Source of the DNA: Geobacter sp. UBA6151
Lineage (GTDB): Bacteria > Desulfobacterota > Desulfuromonadia > Geobacterales > Pseudopelobacteraceae
NCBI GenBank assembly: GCA_002423105.1
Contig: DIUT01000044.1
Location: 1-31,082 of the forward strand
Length of the DNA stretch: 31,082 nucleotides
Reading direction: 5' to 3'
The position numbers and the translations under genes were made by a program. The notes beneath the pieces were generated by a model. It saw nothing but the letters and a program-made list of their open reading frames with translations. It made no database searches and was not told the DNA's origin. Shown here piece after piece: positions 1-8,907 of this stretch. Every line of letters begins with the position of its first letter. Position 1 is the stretch's first letter.

Positions 1-1
1 G

Positions 2-658
2 GTCGTACGGGTTGGCGAGATCAGCTCTGAGCTGTGCGGCGGCACCCATGTGCGGGCCAGTGGCGACATCAGCCTGTTCAAGATACTGTCAGAGGGGGGC
101 ATCGCTGCCGGGGTGCGCCGGATTGAAGGAGCCACCGGCTTTAACGCCCTGGCCTTTGTCCGGCAGATGGAGGAAGAACGCCGCACCGTTGCCGAGCTGC
201 TCAAAACCGACAGCAGCAGACTGCTGGACCGGGTGGAAAAGCTGGTGGAGCGTCAGAAGGAACTGCAACGGGAGGTGGAGGCGCTGCAAGGCAAACTGAA
301 CGCGGCCCAATCCGGCGACCTGCTGTCCCAGACACAGGAGGTGGCCGGTGTCAAACTGCTGGCCGTACAGGTGCAGGTGGCTGACGTCAAGGCTTTGCGA
401 GATCTGGCTGACCAGCTGCGTGACAAACTGGGCTCCGGCGTGCTGGTACTGGGGGCTGAACTGGATGGCAAGGCGAATTTGCTGGTTGTCGTCACGAAGG
501 ATCTGACGGATCGCTTCAAGGCGGGCGAGCTGGTGGGCAAGCTGGCGCCTATTGTGGGCGGACGGGGTGGCGGCAAGCCGGAACTGGCTCAGGCTGGTGG
601 CCCCAACCCGGAAAAGCTGCCCGAAGCGCTGGCGGCAGCCGCAAGCTTGCTGAAATAA
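2..658 (+). CDS. alaS: Alanyl-tRNA synthetase, C-terminal part (5' truncated by window edge)
   Basis: This is the 3' end of alaS, which charges tRNA-Ala in the cytoplasm. The frame is open from base 2 and ends at TAA 656-658. It starts inside the editing domain, where SELCGGTHV is the conserved Cys/His zinc-site motif of the AlaX/AlaS editing module, followed by ASGDISLFKI. A coiled-coil stretch comes next (LLKTDSSRLLDRVEKLVERQ onward). The end is a DHHA1/C-Ala domain with the typical glycine-rich segment GGRGGGKPELAQAGG near the terminus. Roughly 218 of the usual 870-880 residues are present. The stop lies 9 bases before argB, so argB may be read from the alaS transcript. Identification is by family motifs and is secure; the truncation is only the window boundary. 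Confidence 0.97.
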   Translation, partial: VVRVGEISSELCGGTHVRASGDISLFKILSEGGIAAGVRRIEGATGFNALAFVRQMEEERRTVAELLKTDSSRLLDRVEKLVERQKELQREVEALQGKLNAAQSGDLLSQTQEVAGVKLLAVQVQVADVKALRDLADQLRDKLGSGVLVLGAELDGKANLLVVVTKDLTDRFKAGELVGKLAPIVGGRGGGKPELAQAGGPNPEKLPEALAAAASLLK

Positions 659-667
659 GGGGGAGCG

Positions 668-1546
668 GTGAAACATCTGATCGATAAAGCTTCAACTCTG
701 ATGGAGGCGCTGCCCTATATCCGGCGCTTCTCCGGCAAGACCTTTGTCATTAAGTACGGCGGACATGCCATGTCGGACGAGCGGCTGAAAGAATCCTTCG
801 CCCTGGACGTGATCATGCTGCGTTCGCTTGGGATCAATACCGTGATTGTCCATGGTGGCGGCCCTCAGATCAACGAGACGCTCAAACGCTACGGCATTGT
901 CTCCGAGTTTGTGCGGGGCATGCGGGTGACTGATGCAGAAACCATGGCTGTTGTTGAGATGGTGCTGGTGGGCCAGGTAAACAAAGAGGTTGTAGGCTAT
1001 CTGAACCAGCACGGCGGACGGGCTGTGGGTCTGTCCGGCAAGGACGGCACCCTGCTGCTTTCCAAAAAGTTACTGCAGGAGTTTCCCAAAGAAGACGGCA
1101 CGCTGGAACAGGTGGATATCGGCTATGTGGGGGATGTGGTAAAGGTCAACAACGATCTGATCAGGGTACTGGAGCAGGGGGGATTCCTGCCGGTGATCGC
1201 TCCGGTTGGCGTCGGGCCTGAGGGCGAAAGCTACAACATCAACGCCGATCTGGTGGCCGGGCGGGTGGCGGCGGCTTTGAATGCCGAAAAACTGATCCTA
1301 TTAACTGATACGCCTGGCGTGCTGGATAGTGAAAAGCAGTTGATTCCCAATATTTCGGTGGCTCAGATGCACCGTTTGATCGAGGAAGAGACCATTGCCG
1401 GAGGGATGATTCCCAAGGTAATCTGCTGTGCAGATGCCCTGCGCGATGGTGTTAAAAAAGCCCATATTATTGATGGCAGAATGGAGCATGCCGTGCTGTT
1501 GGAGATATTTACCGATGGCGGCATCGGCACTGAAATAGTGAAATAG
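668..1546 (+). CDS. argB: Acetylglutamate kinase
   Basis: ArgB phosphorylates N-acetyl-L-glutamate, the second step of arginine synthesis. The 292-residue product shows the amino-acid-kinase fold signatures: KYGGHAM (29-35) for phosphate binding, VHGGGPQI (61-68) for the acetylglutamate/ATP loop, and LSGKDG (122-127). The GTG start at 668 is supported by the purine-rich AAGGGGGAG immediately upstream. The first catalytic lysine (K29) is preceded by an N-terminal segment of about 22 residues. In characterised kinases such an N-helix goes with hexamer formation and feedback inhibition by arginine, whereas short E. coli-type enzymes lack it, so arginine-sensitive control is inferred. It is followed after 9 bases by the PilZ gene and begins the arg run. 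Confidence 0.97.
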   Translation: MKHLIDKASTLMEALPYIRRFSGKTFVIKYGGHAMSDERLKESFALDVIMLRSLGINTVIVHGGGPQINETLKRYGIVSEFVRGMRVTDAETMAVVEMVLVGQVNKEVVGYLNQHGGRAVGLSGKDGTLLLSKKLLQEFPKEDGTLEQVDIGYVGDVVKVNNDLIRVLEQGGFLPVIAPVGVGPEGESYNINADLVAGRVAAALNAEKLILLTDTPGVLDSEKQLIPNISVAQMHRLIEEETIAGGMIPKVICCADALRDGVKKAHIIDGRMEHAVLLEIFTDGGIGTEIVK

Positions 1547-1555
1547 GACACCTAA

Positions 1556-2398
1556 ATGGAACTGACAACCAGAGAGTACCGGAACTATTTTCGTCTCGGC
1601 GAAATGGGAACATTAAAAATTAACACAGACAACGGGGGGTTCTATGAATTCCCGGTAATTAACGTGCAGATGCATGATGCATCAGTAGAAGTGGTGCTGG
1701 TTTCTGACGAATTACCAACTGAAATGCATGGCAAGGAGATTGCCGCCACACTTTCCGTCATAACCGGCCACCTGATGTGTGATGCTCCGGTGATAATCGG
1801 GAAGAACTCCTTTGAACAGACCCTGTTTCTGCGCTTCAACGGCGAGGCGCTGGTGCGGATCAAGCGAAATTACATCAGAACAGATGTGCTGATTCCGTTT
1901 ATCTACACCGAGCACGGTAAAAATCTGGCCAAAGCGGTCCGTGAGGCTCAAGCATGCAGGGATACAGCGGCGTATATGATTTTTACCCCCATCCCCTATG
2001 GTGAATCGTTCAAGGTGGCAAACTGGCACGACACACCTGAATTGCTGCCGGTCAGAGTCAACCTCGGCGGCGGCGGGGTCCGCTTTGCCAGCGTGGAGCC
2101 GTTCCAGCGGGGATGGTGTTTGGGATTACAGATGTTTCTGGACTGGCCTACCCCCAAAGTCATTCACACCGTGCTGACCGTGACCCGCTCAAAACCGTTT
2201 GAGCAGACACCGGAAGACCGAGCTTTCTACAACTGGGCAAAAATGCGATTGAAGTCCCAGACCATCAGCATCACCGCCGGACAGTACGAGTATATCGACG
2301 ATGATGACCGGCAGCTTGTCATGAACTATATCCAGGAAATGCAGGCACGGCAGCATACTGCACGGACAGGGGAAACTGAGGAGAGTGAGGAACCATGA
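1556..2398 (+). CDS. PilZ-domain protein (predicted cyclic di-GMP receptor) in the arg operon
   Basis: This 280-residue soluble protein has a YcgR-like layout. Residues about 1-95 form a beta-rich N-terminal domain and residues about 97-215 a PilZ-type domain. The PilZ RxxxR motif is visible as R104-NYI-R108. The second motif, normally D/NxSxxG, appears as N169-LGGG-G174 with glycine in place of serine. In the family these residues wrap cyclic di-GMP, so binding is likely but not certain. The C-terminal tail is acidic (TGETEESEEP). The gene begins 9 bases after argB, and its TGA overlaps the argD ATG (ATGA), which suggests translational coupling. No direct link between this domain and arginine synthesis is known to me. 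The domain call is good; the partner and output are unknown. Confidence 0.85.
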   Translation: MELTTREYRNYFRLGEMGTLKINTDNGGFYEFPVINVQMHDASVEVVLVSDELPTEMHGKEIAATLSVITGHLMCDAPVIIGKNSFEQTLFLRFNGEALVRIKRNYIRTDVLIPFIYTEHGKNLAKAVREAQACRDTAAYMIFTPIPYGESFKVANWHDTPELLPVRVNLGGGGVRFASVEPFQRGWCLGLQMFLDWPTPKVIHTVLTVTRSKPFEQTPEDRAFYNWAKMRLKSQTISITAGQYEYIDDDDRQLVMNYIQEMQARQHTARTGETEESEEP

Positions 2399-3591
2399 AA
2401 AGCGCGCAGTGGGTGGAACGGTCTGACAAAGTGATCATGAAGACCTATGGCCGCTATCCAATTGTGCCAGTGCGGGGCGAAGGGTGCCGGTTGTGGGATG
2501 CCGACGGCAAGGAATATCTGGATTTTCTGGCCGGCGTGGCAGTGAACAACCTGGGCCATTGCCATCCACGGGTGGTGAAAGCGATTCAGGAACAGGCCGC
2601 ACGCCTTATCCATTGCTCAAACTACTACCAGATTCCGCAGCAGATAGAACTGGCAGAACTGTTGTGCAACCATTCCTTTGCCGACCGGGCTTTTTTCTGC
2701 AACTCCGGCGCCGAAGCCAATGAGGCCGCCATCAAGCTGGCCCGCAAATACAGCCGGGATACGTATGGAGTTGAGCGCTTCGAGATTATCACCGCTGCCG
2801 ACTCGTTCCATGGCCGTACCATGGCTACCGTTTCCGCCACTGGCCAGGAAAAGGTACAGCGCTTCTTTGATCCGCTGCTGCATGGCTTCAAACATGTGCC
2901 ATTTAACGATGCAGCGGCCATTGAAGCCGCCGTCACCCCTAATACCTGCGCCATAATGCTGGAGCCGATCCAGGGCGAAGGTGGAATAAATATACCGGAC
3001 AGGGACTACCTGCACAACGTCAGGGAGCTTTGTAACCGTCACAAGATGCTGTTTATTCTGGACGAAGTACAGACCGGCATCGGGCGTACCGGCAAGCTGT
3101 TTGCCCATGAGCATTTCGGTATAACGCCGGACATCATGACCCTGGCCAAAGCCCTGGCTGGCGGTGCACCGATCGGCACCATGCTGGCACGGGAAGAGAT
3201 TGCCGCTGCCTTTGTTCCCGGCACCCACGGTTCCACGTTTGGCGGAAATCCGCTGATGGCTTCTGCCGCCATTGCCACGTTGCGCACCATTCTTGAGGAA
3301 GGCATTCTCAATCACTCCGAGGAGATTGGCGAATACCTGCTGGGTGAATTGGAAACATTGGGCAAGAAATACGCTTTTGTGCAAAACGTGCGGGGTATCG
3401 GCCTGATGATCGGCATGGCGCTATCCATACCGGCCGCAGATATCGTGAAAAAAGGACACGATCGCGGACTGCTGCTGAATGTAACCCACGATACGGTGCT
3501 GCGCTTTGTGCCCCCGCTGATCGTAACCAAGCAGGAGATCAACCGGATGATTGAGATACTGGACGGTATTTTCGGGGAGGTGGAAGCATGA
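2395..3591 (+). CDS. argD: Acetylornithine aminotransferase
   Basis: ArgD is a PLP enzyme that converts N-acetylglutamate semialdehyde to N-acetylornithine with glutamate. The 398-residue length is normal for class-III aminotransferases of this type. Visible family features are NSGAEANE (103-110) for the PLP phosphate, SFHGRT (137-142), ILDEVQTG (221-228) with the aspartate that pairs with the pyridine nitrogen, and TLAKALAGG (249-257) carrying the Schiff-base lysine K252. The start overlaps the PilZ gene stop and the end overlaps the argF start, both as ATGA, so the three genes are tightly coupled. A related enzyme such as succinyldiaminopimelate aminotransferase activity is possible, since ArgD often serves both, but the location settles the main role. 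Confidence 0.96.
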   Translation: MKSAQWVERSDKVIMKTYGRYPIVPVRGEGCRLWDADGKEYLDFLAGVAVNNLGHCHPRVVKAIQEQAARLIHCSNYYQIPQQIELAELLCNHSFADRAFFCNSGAEANEAAIKLARKYSRDTYGVERFEIITAADSFHGRTMATVSATGQEKVQRFFDPLLHGFKHVPFNDAAAIEAAVTPNTCAIMLEPIQGEGGINIPDRDYLHNVRELCNRHKMLFILDEVQTGIGRTGKLFAHEHFGITPDIMTLAKALAGGAPIGTMLAREEIAAAFVPGTHGSTFGGNPLMASAAIATLRTILEEGILNHSEEIGEYLLGELETLGKKYAFVQNVRGIGLMIGMALSIPAADIVKKGHDRGLLLNVTHDTVLRFVPPLIVTKQEINRMIEILDGIFGEVEA

Positions 3592-4499
3592 CGCGGCATT
3601 TCCTGCGCCTGCGGGACTATTCAAAAAAAGAACTGGACGACCTGCTGGCCCTGGCGGCAGAGTTGAAGGCCAAGCAAAAGGCTGGCCTTGAGCATCATCT
3701 GCTCAAGGGCAAGACCCTGGCCATGATCTTTGAGAAGGCCTCAACCCGTACCCGTATCTCCTTTGAGGTCGGTATCTTCCAACTGGGCGGTCACGGCCTG
3801 TTCATCTCATCAAACAACTCCCAGATGGGACGCGGCGAACCGCTCAAGGACACGGCCAGGGTGATGGCCCGCTACTGCGACGGTGTGATGATCCGCACCT
3901 TTGGTCAGGAGATCGTGGATGAATTCGCCCGTTATTCCAGTGTGCCGGTGATCAACGGCCTGACCGACCTGTATCACCCTTGTCAGATTCTGGCTGACCT
4001 GCAGACGGTCGTCGAACACAAGGGCAGTTACAAAGGGTTGAAGTTCGCCTGGGTGGGAGACGGTAACAATATGGCTAACACCTGGATCGAAGCCGCCGCC
4101 ATTATGGGCTTTGATCTGGCCCTGGCCTGTCCGCCAGGCTACGAGCCTGATCGTGAGGTATGGGAGTGGGCCCAGACGAACAACACAAGCAGTATCACCA
4201 TTACCGGACACCCCCATGAAGCAGTGCGTGACGCCCAGGTTATCAACACCGATGTCTGGGCCAGCATGGGGCAGGAAGCGGAGCAGAAACAGCGGGAACT
4301 GGCCTTCCAGAGCTACTGTGTCGATGATAAACTGCTGGAGTCTGCAAACAAAGACTGTATCGTCCTGCACTGCCTGCCTGCCCACCGCGGTGAGGAGATC
4401 AGTGACAGCGTGATGGAAGGAAGACATTCGGTGGTCTGGGATGAAGCCGAGAACCGGCTGCATATTCAGAAGGCAATTATGGCAACCCTGATGGCGTAG
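3588..4499 (+). CDS. argF: Ornithine carbamoyltransferase
   Basis: ArgF joins carbamoyl phosphate and ornithine to make citrulline in the cytoplasm. The 303-residue protein carries every hallmark of the family: ASTRTR (51-56) for carbamoyl phosphate binding, HPCQ (130-133), the ornithine-binding DVWASM (222-227), and HCLPAHRGEE (261-270) with the active-site cysteine. The length is typical for an anabolic enzyme. The ATG overlaps the argD stop by ATGA. The stop codon (TAG 4497-4499) is followed almost at once by a structured, repeat-like non-coding region that separates it from argG. Confidence 0.97.
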   Translation: MTRHFLRLRDYSKKELDDLLALAAELKAKQKAGLEHHLLKGKTLAMIFEKASTRTRISFEVGIFQLGGHGLFISSNNSQMGRGEPLKDTARVMARYCDGVMIRTFGQEIVDEFARYSSVPVINGLTDLYHPCQILADLQTVVEHKGSYKGLKFAWVGDGNNMANTWIEAAAIMGFDLALACPPGYEPDREVWEWAQTNNTSSITITGHPHEAVRDAQVINTDVWASMGQEAEQKQRELAFQSYCVDDKLLESANKDCIVLHCLPAHRGEEISDSVMEGRHSVVWDEAENRLHIQKAIMATLMA

Positions 4500-4500
4500 G

Positions 4501-4620
4501 AGCGCTGCTTTTGCGCCATGCCGTCGTTGATCTTCGGGCCTCCTTGTGCAGCGTAGCGCTGCTACGCTTCCGCGTCGTCCCTTGATCGCCTTGGCCTGAC
4601 GAAAAATCAGCACTCCCTGA
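4501..4620. repeat. Candidate dispersed intergenic repeat between argF and argG
   Basis: This non-coding stretch starts one base after the argF stop. It contains a perfect 8-bp hairpin, AGCGTAGC (4550-4557) and GCTACGCT (4561-4568), with a 3-base loop. The 9-mer AGCGCTGCT occurs at 4501-4509 and again at 4555-4563. There is no T tract after the hairpin, so it does not look like a classical terminator. The overall look, compact with an internal palindrome and butted against a stop codon, resembles dispersed intergenic repeats that I recall from Geobacter genomes. Only one copy is present in this window, so repeat status is an inference. Confidence 0.45.
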
Positions 4621-4636
4621 TAGGATCATGAACTTA

Positions 4637-4659
4637 TTACACAACGCTTTACACAACGC
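4637..4659. repeat. Tandem 11-mer direct repeat upstream of argG
   Basis: TTACACAACGC occurs twice, at 4637-4647 and 4649-4659, with a 12-base period. It lies directly before the argG Shine-Dalgarno sequence AAGGAG (4665-4670). The repeat is exact. It could be an operator, a leader element that affects translation, or chance; it does not match the classical ARG box pattern. Confidence 0.5.
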
Positions 4660-4678
4660 AACAAAAGGAGACATACAC

Positions 4679-5896
<1,218 letters not shown>

Positions 5897-5898
5897 GC

Positions 5899-6345
5899 TT
5901 GAACAGGCCGCTGTACAGAAAAGAACATATCGTCACCTCGGTGGTGGCGGTTATTGTTGATGAACGGGAACGGGTGCTCCTTACCAGAAGGAGCATCCAG
6001 CCGTTTAAAGGCATGTGGGTCATGCCGGGTGGCAAGATCGATCTGGGAGAGCCGATCCTGAGCGCACTGAGGCGCGAGGTGGACGAAGAGGTTGGCCTGG
6101 AGATTGAGGTTGGCAGCCTGATTGATGTCTTTGAGCATGTAACGCCGGGCGAAGAAAACTGTCACTACATCATCTTGTTTTATCGTTGCCGCCCGCTACA
6201 TTTTGAGCTGCAACACAATCAGGATGAAGTTCTGGAAGCAACCTGGGTGCCACGCCATGAATTGCCACAATACCGGATGCCGGAGGGAACCCGCCATATT
6301 CTGGGAAAACTGTTTCCGGAGCTTGCTGAACCGGTCCCGGAGTAG
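5899..6345 (+). CDS. Nudix hydrolase
   Basis: This 148-residue protein has a complete Nudix box, GGKIDLGEPILSALRREVDE then EVGL (about residues 45-68), matching Gx5Ex7REUxEExGU. The box binds the metal and cleaves nucleoside diphosphate-X substrates. The substrate cannot be read from the sequence; small single-domain members range from oxidised-nucleotide sanitation to ADP-ribose or NADH hydrolysis. The start is TTG at 5899, chosen because the first beta strand (HIVTSVVAVIVDER) must be included and no upstream ATG exists; initiation is therefore probably weak and coupled to argG, whose stop is 2 bases away. It lies 6 bases before the nitrilase-like gene. Whether it serves arginine metabolism is unknown. 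Confidence 0.88.
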   Translation: MNRPLYRKEHIVTSVVAVIVDERERVLLTRRSIQPFKGMWVMPGGKIDLGEPILSALRREVDEEVGLEIEVGSLIDVFEHVTPGEENCHYIILFYRCRPLHFELQHNQDEVLEATWVPRHELPQYRMPEGTRHILGKLFPELAEPVPE

Positions 6346-6351
6346 CAGCCA

Positions 6352-7494
6352 ATGCCGAAAATCATAGACAAAAAAATAAACCTTGTCTTTCCCCTGGGGC
6401 ATCATCTGCACTGCCTGATTGCTCAACTCCCCAACCACCTGCATCGCACGTCAGGCTTCCATCCCGCCCAGCAGGAACAACAGTGGGAGACAATCAGCTC
6501 AGTCCTTGATCTGGTGGCGGTTGGCGAGGGAAACCTCAAAAAACTGCATTTTCTGGTCTTTCCGGAGTCCTGCCTGCCGGTCAACCGCCTGGATGACCTC
6601 TTAAGCATTGTCGGGCAGCGTTTCCGTCCCAACACCATCACCATGATCGGGGTGGAGCATGTACATCTACGGGAGTACCGCCAGTTTTTGGAGCGGTTCA
6701 GGGCTGATAACGAAGAAGCACTGACACTGGTTGACCATGACATAGATTCGGGAGATGTGCTGGAGATGCCGGTTAACTGGTGCCTGATCCTGGTCAAGGA
6801 AGCGGATGGCGCCCTGCGGGTTTTTCTGGAGGCGAAAAGCCACCCCTTTCACGGTGAGGAGTTCATTGACAAGTATCATGACCTCTACCGTGGGCGGCAC
6901 TTCTACCTGTTGCGCAGCAGGCCGTCATGCTTCAATATCATGGCGATTATCTGCCTCGATTATCTATATCGCGACCTGTACAGTTCCAATATCAAGCAGA
7001 TCATCGACCACGCCAACCAGCTGTTTTTCGGCACGCGCCAAGGCCTGGATGCGCTGTTCGTTATCCAGTGCAATCCCAAGCCGGAGCATCAAGCCTACCG
7101 CGATGTTGTCTGCGGATTCTACGGCGAGTATCTGGAAGATACGCCGGGAGTACGCGAGACCGTAACCGTTTTTGGCAACGCGTCTGCTGAAACCACGCTG
7201 GAGGGAGTTGTACAGGCACAAGGGTTTGGACACTCCTATGTGGTAATAAATCGTAATCATCGCCTGGAAAAGGTTGTTTCTGAAGAATTCATAACCGATG
7301 ATTTTGGCGGAGCTCCGGTTTGCCGTCTGCGCTTCGGCAGCGCTACGCGGCTGCTCTACTTTAACCTGCCGCTGCATCATGAAATCGACCCCCGCAGTTC
7401 ACGGGTGCCGCTCAAGGTGCATGCCATCATGCAACGCTCGGCCTCAGGCCTGTGGGAGAAAGTCAAGGCAGCAGATTTTGTTGGCGGCATTTAG
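6352..7494 (+). CDS. Nitrilase-superfamily-like protein of unknown function
   Basis: No named family was recognised for this 380-residue soluble protein at first sight. Its order of segments nevertheless fits the carbon-nitrogen hydrolase (nitrilase) fold. HFLVFPESCLP places E72 as the candidate first glutamate. EAKSHPFHGEE places K162 and E170 like the lysine and second glutamate. NIMAIICLDYLYRD places C201 like the nucleophile in the ICxD elbow. LFVIQCNPKP and GHSYVVINRN resemble the later strands seen after the nucleophile. Sequence around these points is otherwise far from amidases, and the protein is about 100 residues longer than a basic nitrilase domain. No signal peptide or membrane segment is evident. 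ATG 6352 follows the Nudix gene by 6 bases, so the two are probably co-translated within the arg run. The reaction and substrate are not predicted. Confidence 0.6.
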   Translation: MPKIIDKKINLVFPLGHHLHCLIAQLPNHLHRTSGFHPAQQEQQWETISSVLDLVAVGEGNLKKLHFLVFPESCLPVNRLDDLLSIVGQRFRPNTITMIGVEHVHLREYRQFLERFRADNEEALTLVDHDIDSGDVLEMPVNWCLILVKEADGALRVFLEAKSHPFHGEEFIDKYHDLYRGRHFYLLRSRPSCFNIMAIICLDYLYRDLYSSNIKQIIDHANQLFFGTRQGLDALFVIQCNPKPEHQAYRDVVCGFYGEYLEDTPGVRETVTVFGNASAETTLEGVVQAQGFGHSYVVINRNHRLEKVVSEEFITDDFGGAPVCRLRFGSATRLLYFNLPLHHEIDPRSSRVPLKVHAIMQRSASGLWEKVKAADFVGGI

Positions 7495-7529
7495 ATGCTT
7501 TATCAATCCAATTGAAGGAGTAGTACATC

Positions 7530-8906
7530 ATGTCACAGAACAAGCTGTGGGGCGGGCGCTTTACCCAGCCAACCGATAAATTTGTCGAGGAGTTCACCGC
7601 CTCCATCGAGTTTGACAAGCGGCTCTATCATCAGGACATACGCGGCTCGGCCGCCCATGCGCGAATGCTTGGCCGTCAGGGAATTATACCCCATGAGGAC
7701 GTGGAAAAAATTGTCCATGGCCTGAAGGAGATTCTGGAACAGATCGAAGCGGGACATTTCGACTTTTCCGTTTCCCTGGAAGATATCCACATGAATATCG
7801 AGTCCCGGCTTTCCCAGAAGATTGGTGAGGCGGGCAAACGACTGCATACCGGCCGTTCGCGCAACGACCAGGTTGCACTGGACATCCGCCTCTATCTGCG
7901 TGATGAAATCGTTGAAATAGCCGCCTACCTGGACATGCTGATCGACTCACTCTTGAACCAGGCTGAGGCAAACCTTGATGTTGTCATGCCGGGATTCACC
8001 CATCTCCAGTCAGCGCAGCCGATCCTGTTTTCCCACCACCTGCTGGCTTACGTGGAAATGTTCAAGCGGGACAAGGGACGCATGTATGACTGCCTGAAGC
8101 GGGTGGATGTGCTGCCGCTGGGAGCCGGCGCACTGGCCGGCACCACCTTCCCCATTGATCGTGAATACGTGGCGGAGATGCTTGATTTTCCGGAAGTCAC
8201 CCGCAACTCGCTGGATTCGGTGTCTGACCGTGATTTTGCTCTGGAATTCATGGCTGCTTCATCGATTCTGATGATGCACCTCTCACGTTTTTCCGAGGAG
8301 CTGATTCTCTGGTCCACCAGCGCATTCCGCTTCATTGAACTTTCCGACGGCTTCTGCACCGGTTCTTCCATCATGCCCCAGAAGAAGAATCCGGACGTTC
8401 CTGAACTGGTGCGGGGCAAGACCGGCCGGGTCTACGGCAACCTGATGGCGCTCCTGACCGTCATGAAGGCGCTGCCCCTTGCCTACAACAAGGATATGCA
8501 GGAAGACAAGGAACCGCTCTTTGACACCATCGATACGGTCAAGGGAAGCCTGAAGATCTTTGCCGACATGGTGAAGGAGATGCGGGTCAACGGAGAGCGT
8601 ATGGCGCAGGCGGCAGGGCAGGGTTTTTCAACAGCCACTGACGTTGCCGACTATCTGGTGCGCAAAGGGCTGCCTTTCCGGGATGCCCACGAAGCAGTGG
8701 GCAAGGCGGTTGCCTACTGCGTTGAAAATGATATGGACATCACGGAACTCTCACTTGCGGAATGGCAGCTTTTCTCTCCCCATTTCAGTGATGATATTTT
8801 TGGCATGATCACGGTTGAGGCCAGTATCAATGCACGGAACGTAATTGGAGGAACTGCCCGGAACCGTGTAGAAGATGAAATCCGTCGCTGCCGGGAAGGC
8901 AAATAG
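7530..8906 (+). CDS. argH: Argininosuccinate lyase
   Basis: ArgH splits argininosuccinate into arginine and fumarate, the last step of the pathway. The 458-residue protein belongs to the fumarase/aspartase superfamily. HTGRSRND (106-113), TFPIDREYV (about 206-214) and the signature GSSIMPQKKNP (278-288), which contains the catalytic serine loop, are all intact. The ATG at 7530 has a clear GAAGGAG upstream (about 7514-7520). Length and motifs are normal. It lies 35 bases after the nitrilase-like gene and 1 base before the lipoprotein start, so it is part of the same transcription unit by inference. Confidence 0.97.
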   Translation: MSQNKLWGGRFTQPTDKFVEEFTASIEFDKRLYHQDIRGSAAHARMLGRQGIIPHEDVEKIVHGLKEILEQIEAGHFDFSVSLEDIHMNIESRLSQKIGEAGKRLHTGRSRNDQVALDIRLYLRDEIVEIAAYLDMLIDSLLNQAEANLDVVMPGFTHLQSAQPILFSHHLLAYVEMFKRDKGRMYDCLKRVDVLPLGAGALAGTTFPIDREYVAEMLDFPEVTRNSLDSVSDRDFALEFMAASSILMMHLSRFSEELILWSTSAFRFIELSDGFCTGSSIMPQKKNPDVPELVRGKTGRVYGNLMALLTVMKALPLAYNKDMQEDKEPLFDTIDTVKGSLKIFADMVKEMRVNGERMAQAAGQGFSTATDVADYLVRKGLPFRDAHEAVGKAVAYCVENDMDITELSLAEWQLFSPHFSDDIFGMITVEASINARNVIGGTARNRVEDEIRRCREGK

Positions 8907-8907
8907 C

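Noticed and set aside
4550..4568. Rho-independent terminator after argF
   Set aside because: The hairpin has no following T tract on either strand.
4628..4678. N-terminal extension of argG from ATG 4628
   Set aside because: It would translate the 11-mer repeat, lacks a Shine-Dalgarno, and adds residues absent from the family; ATG 4679 has AAGGAG.
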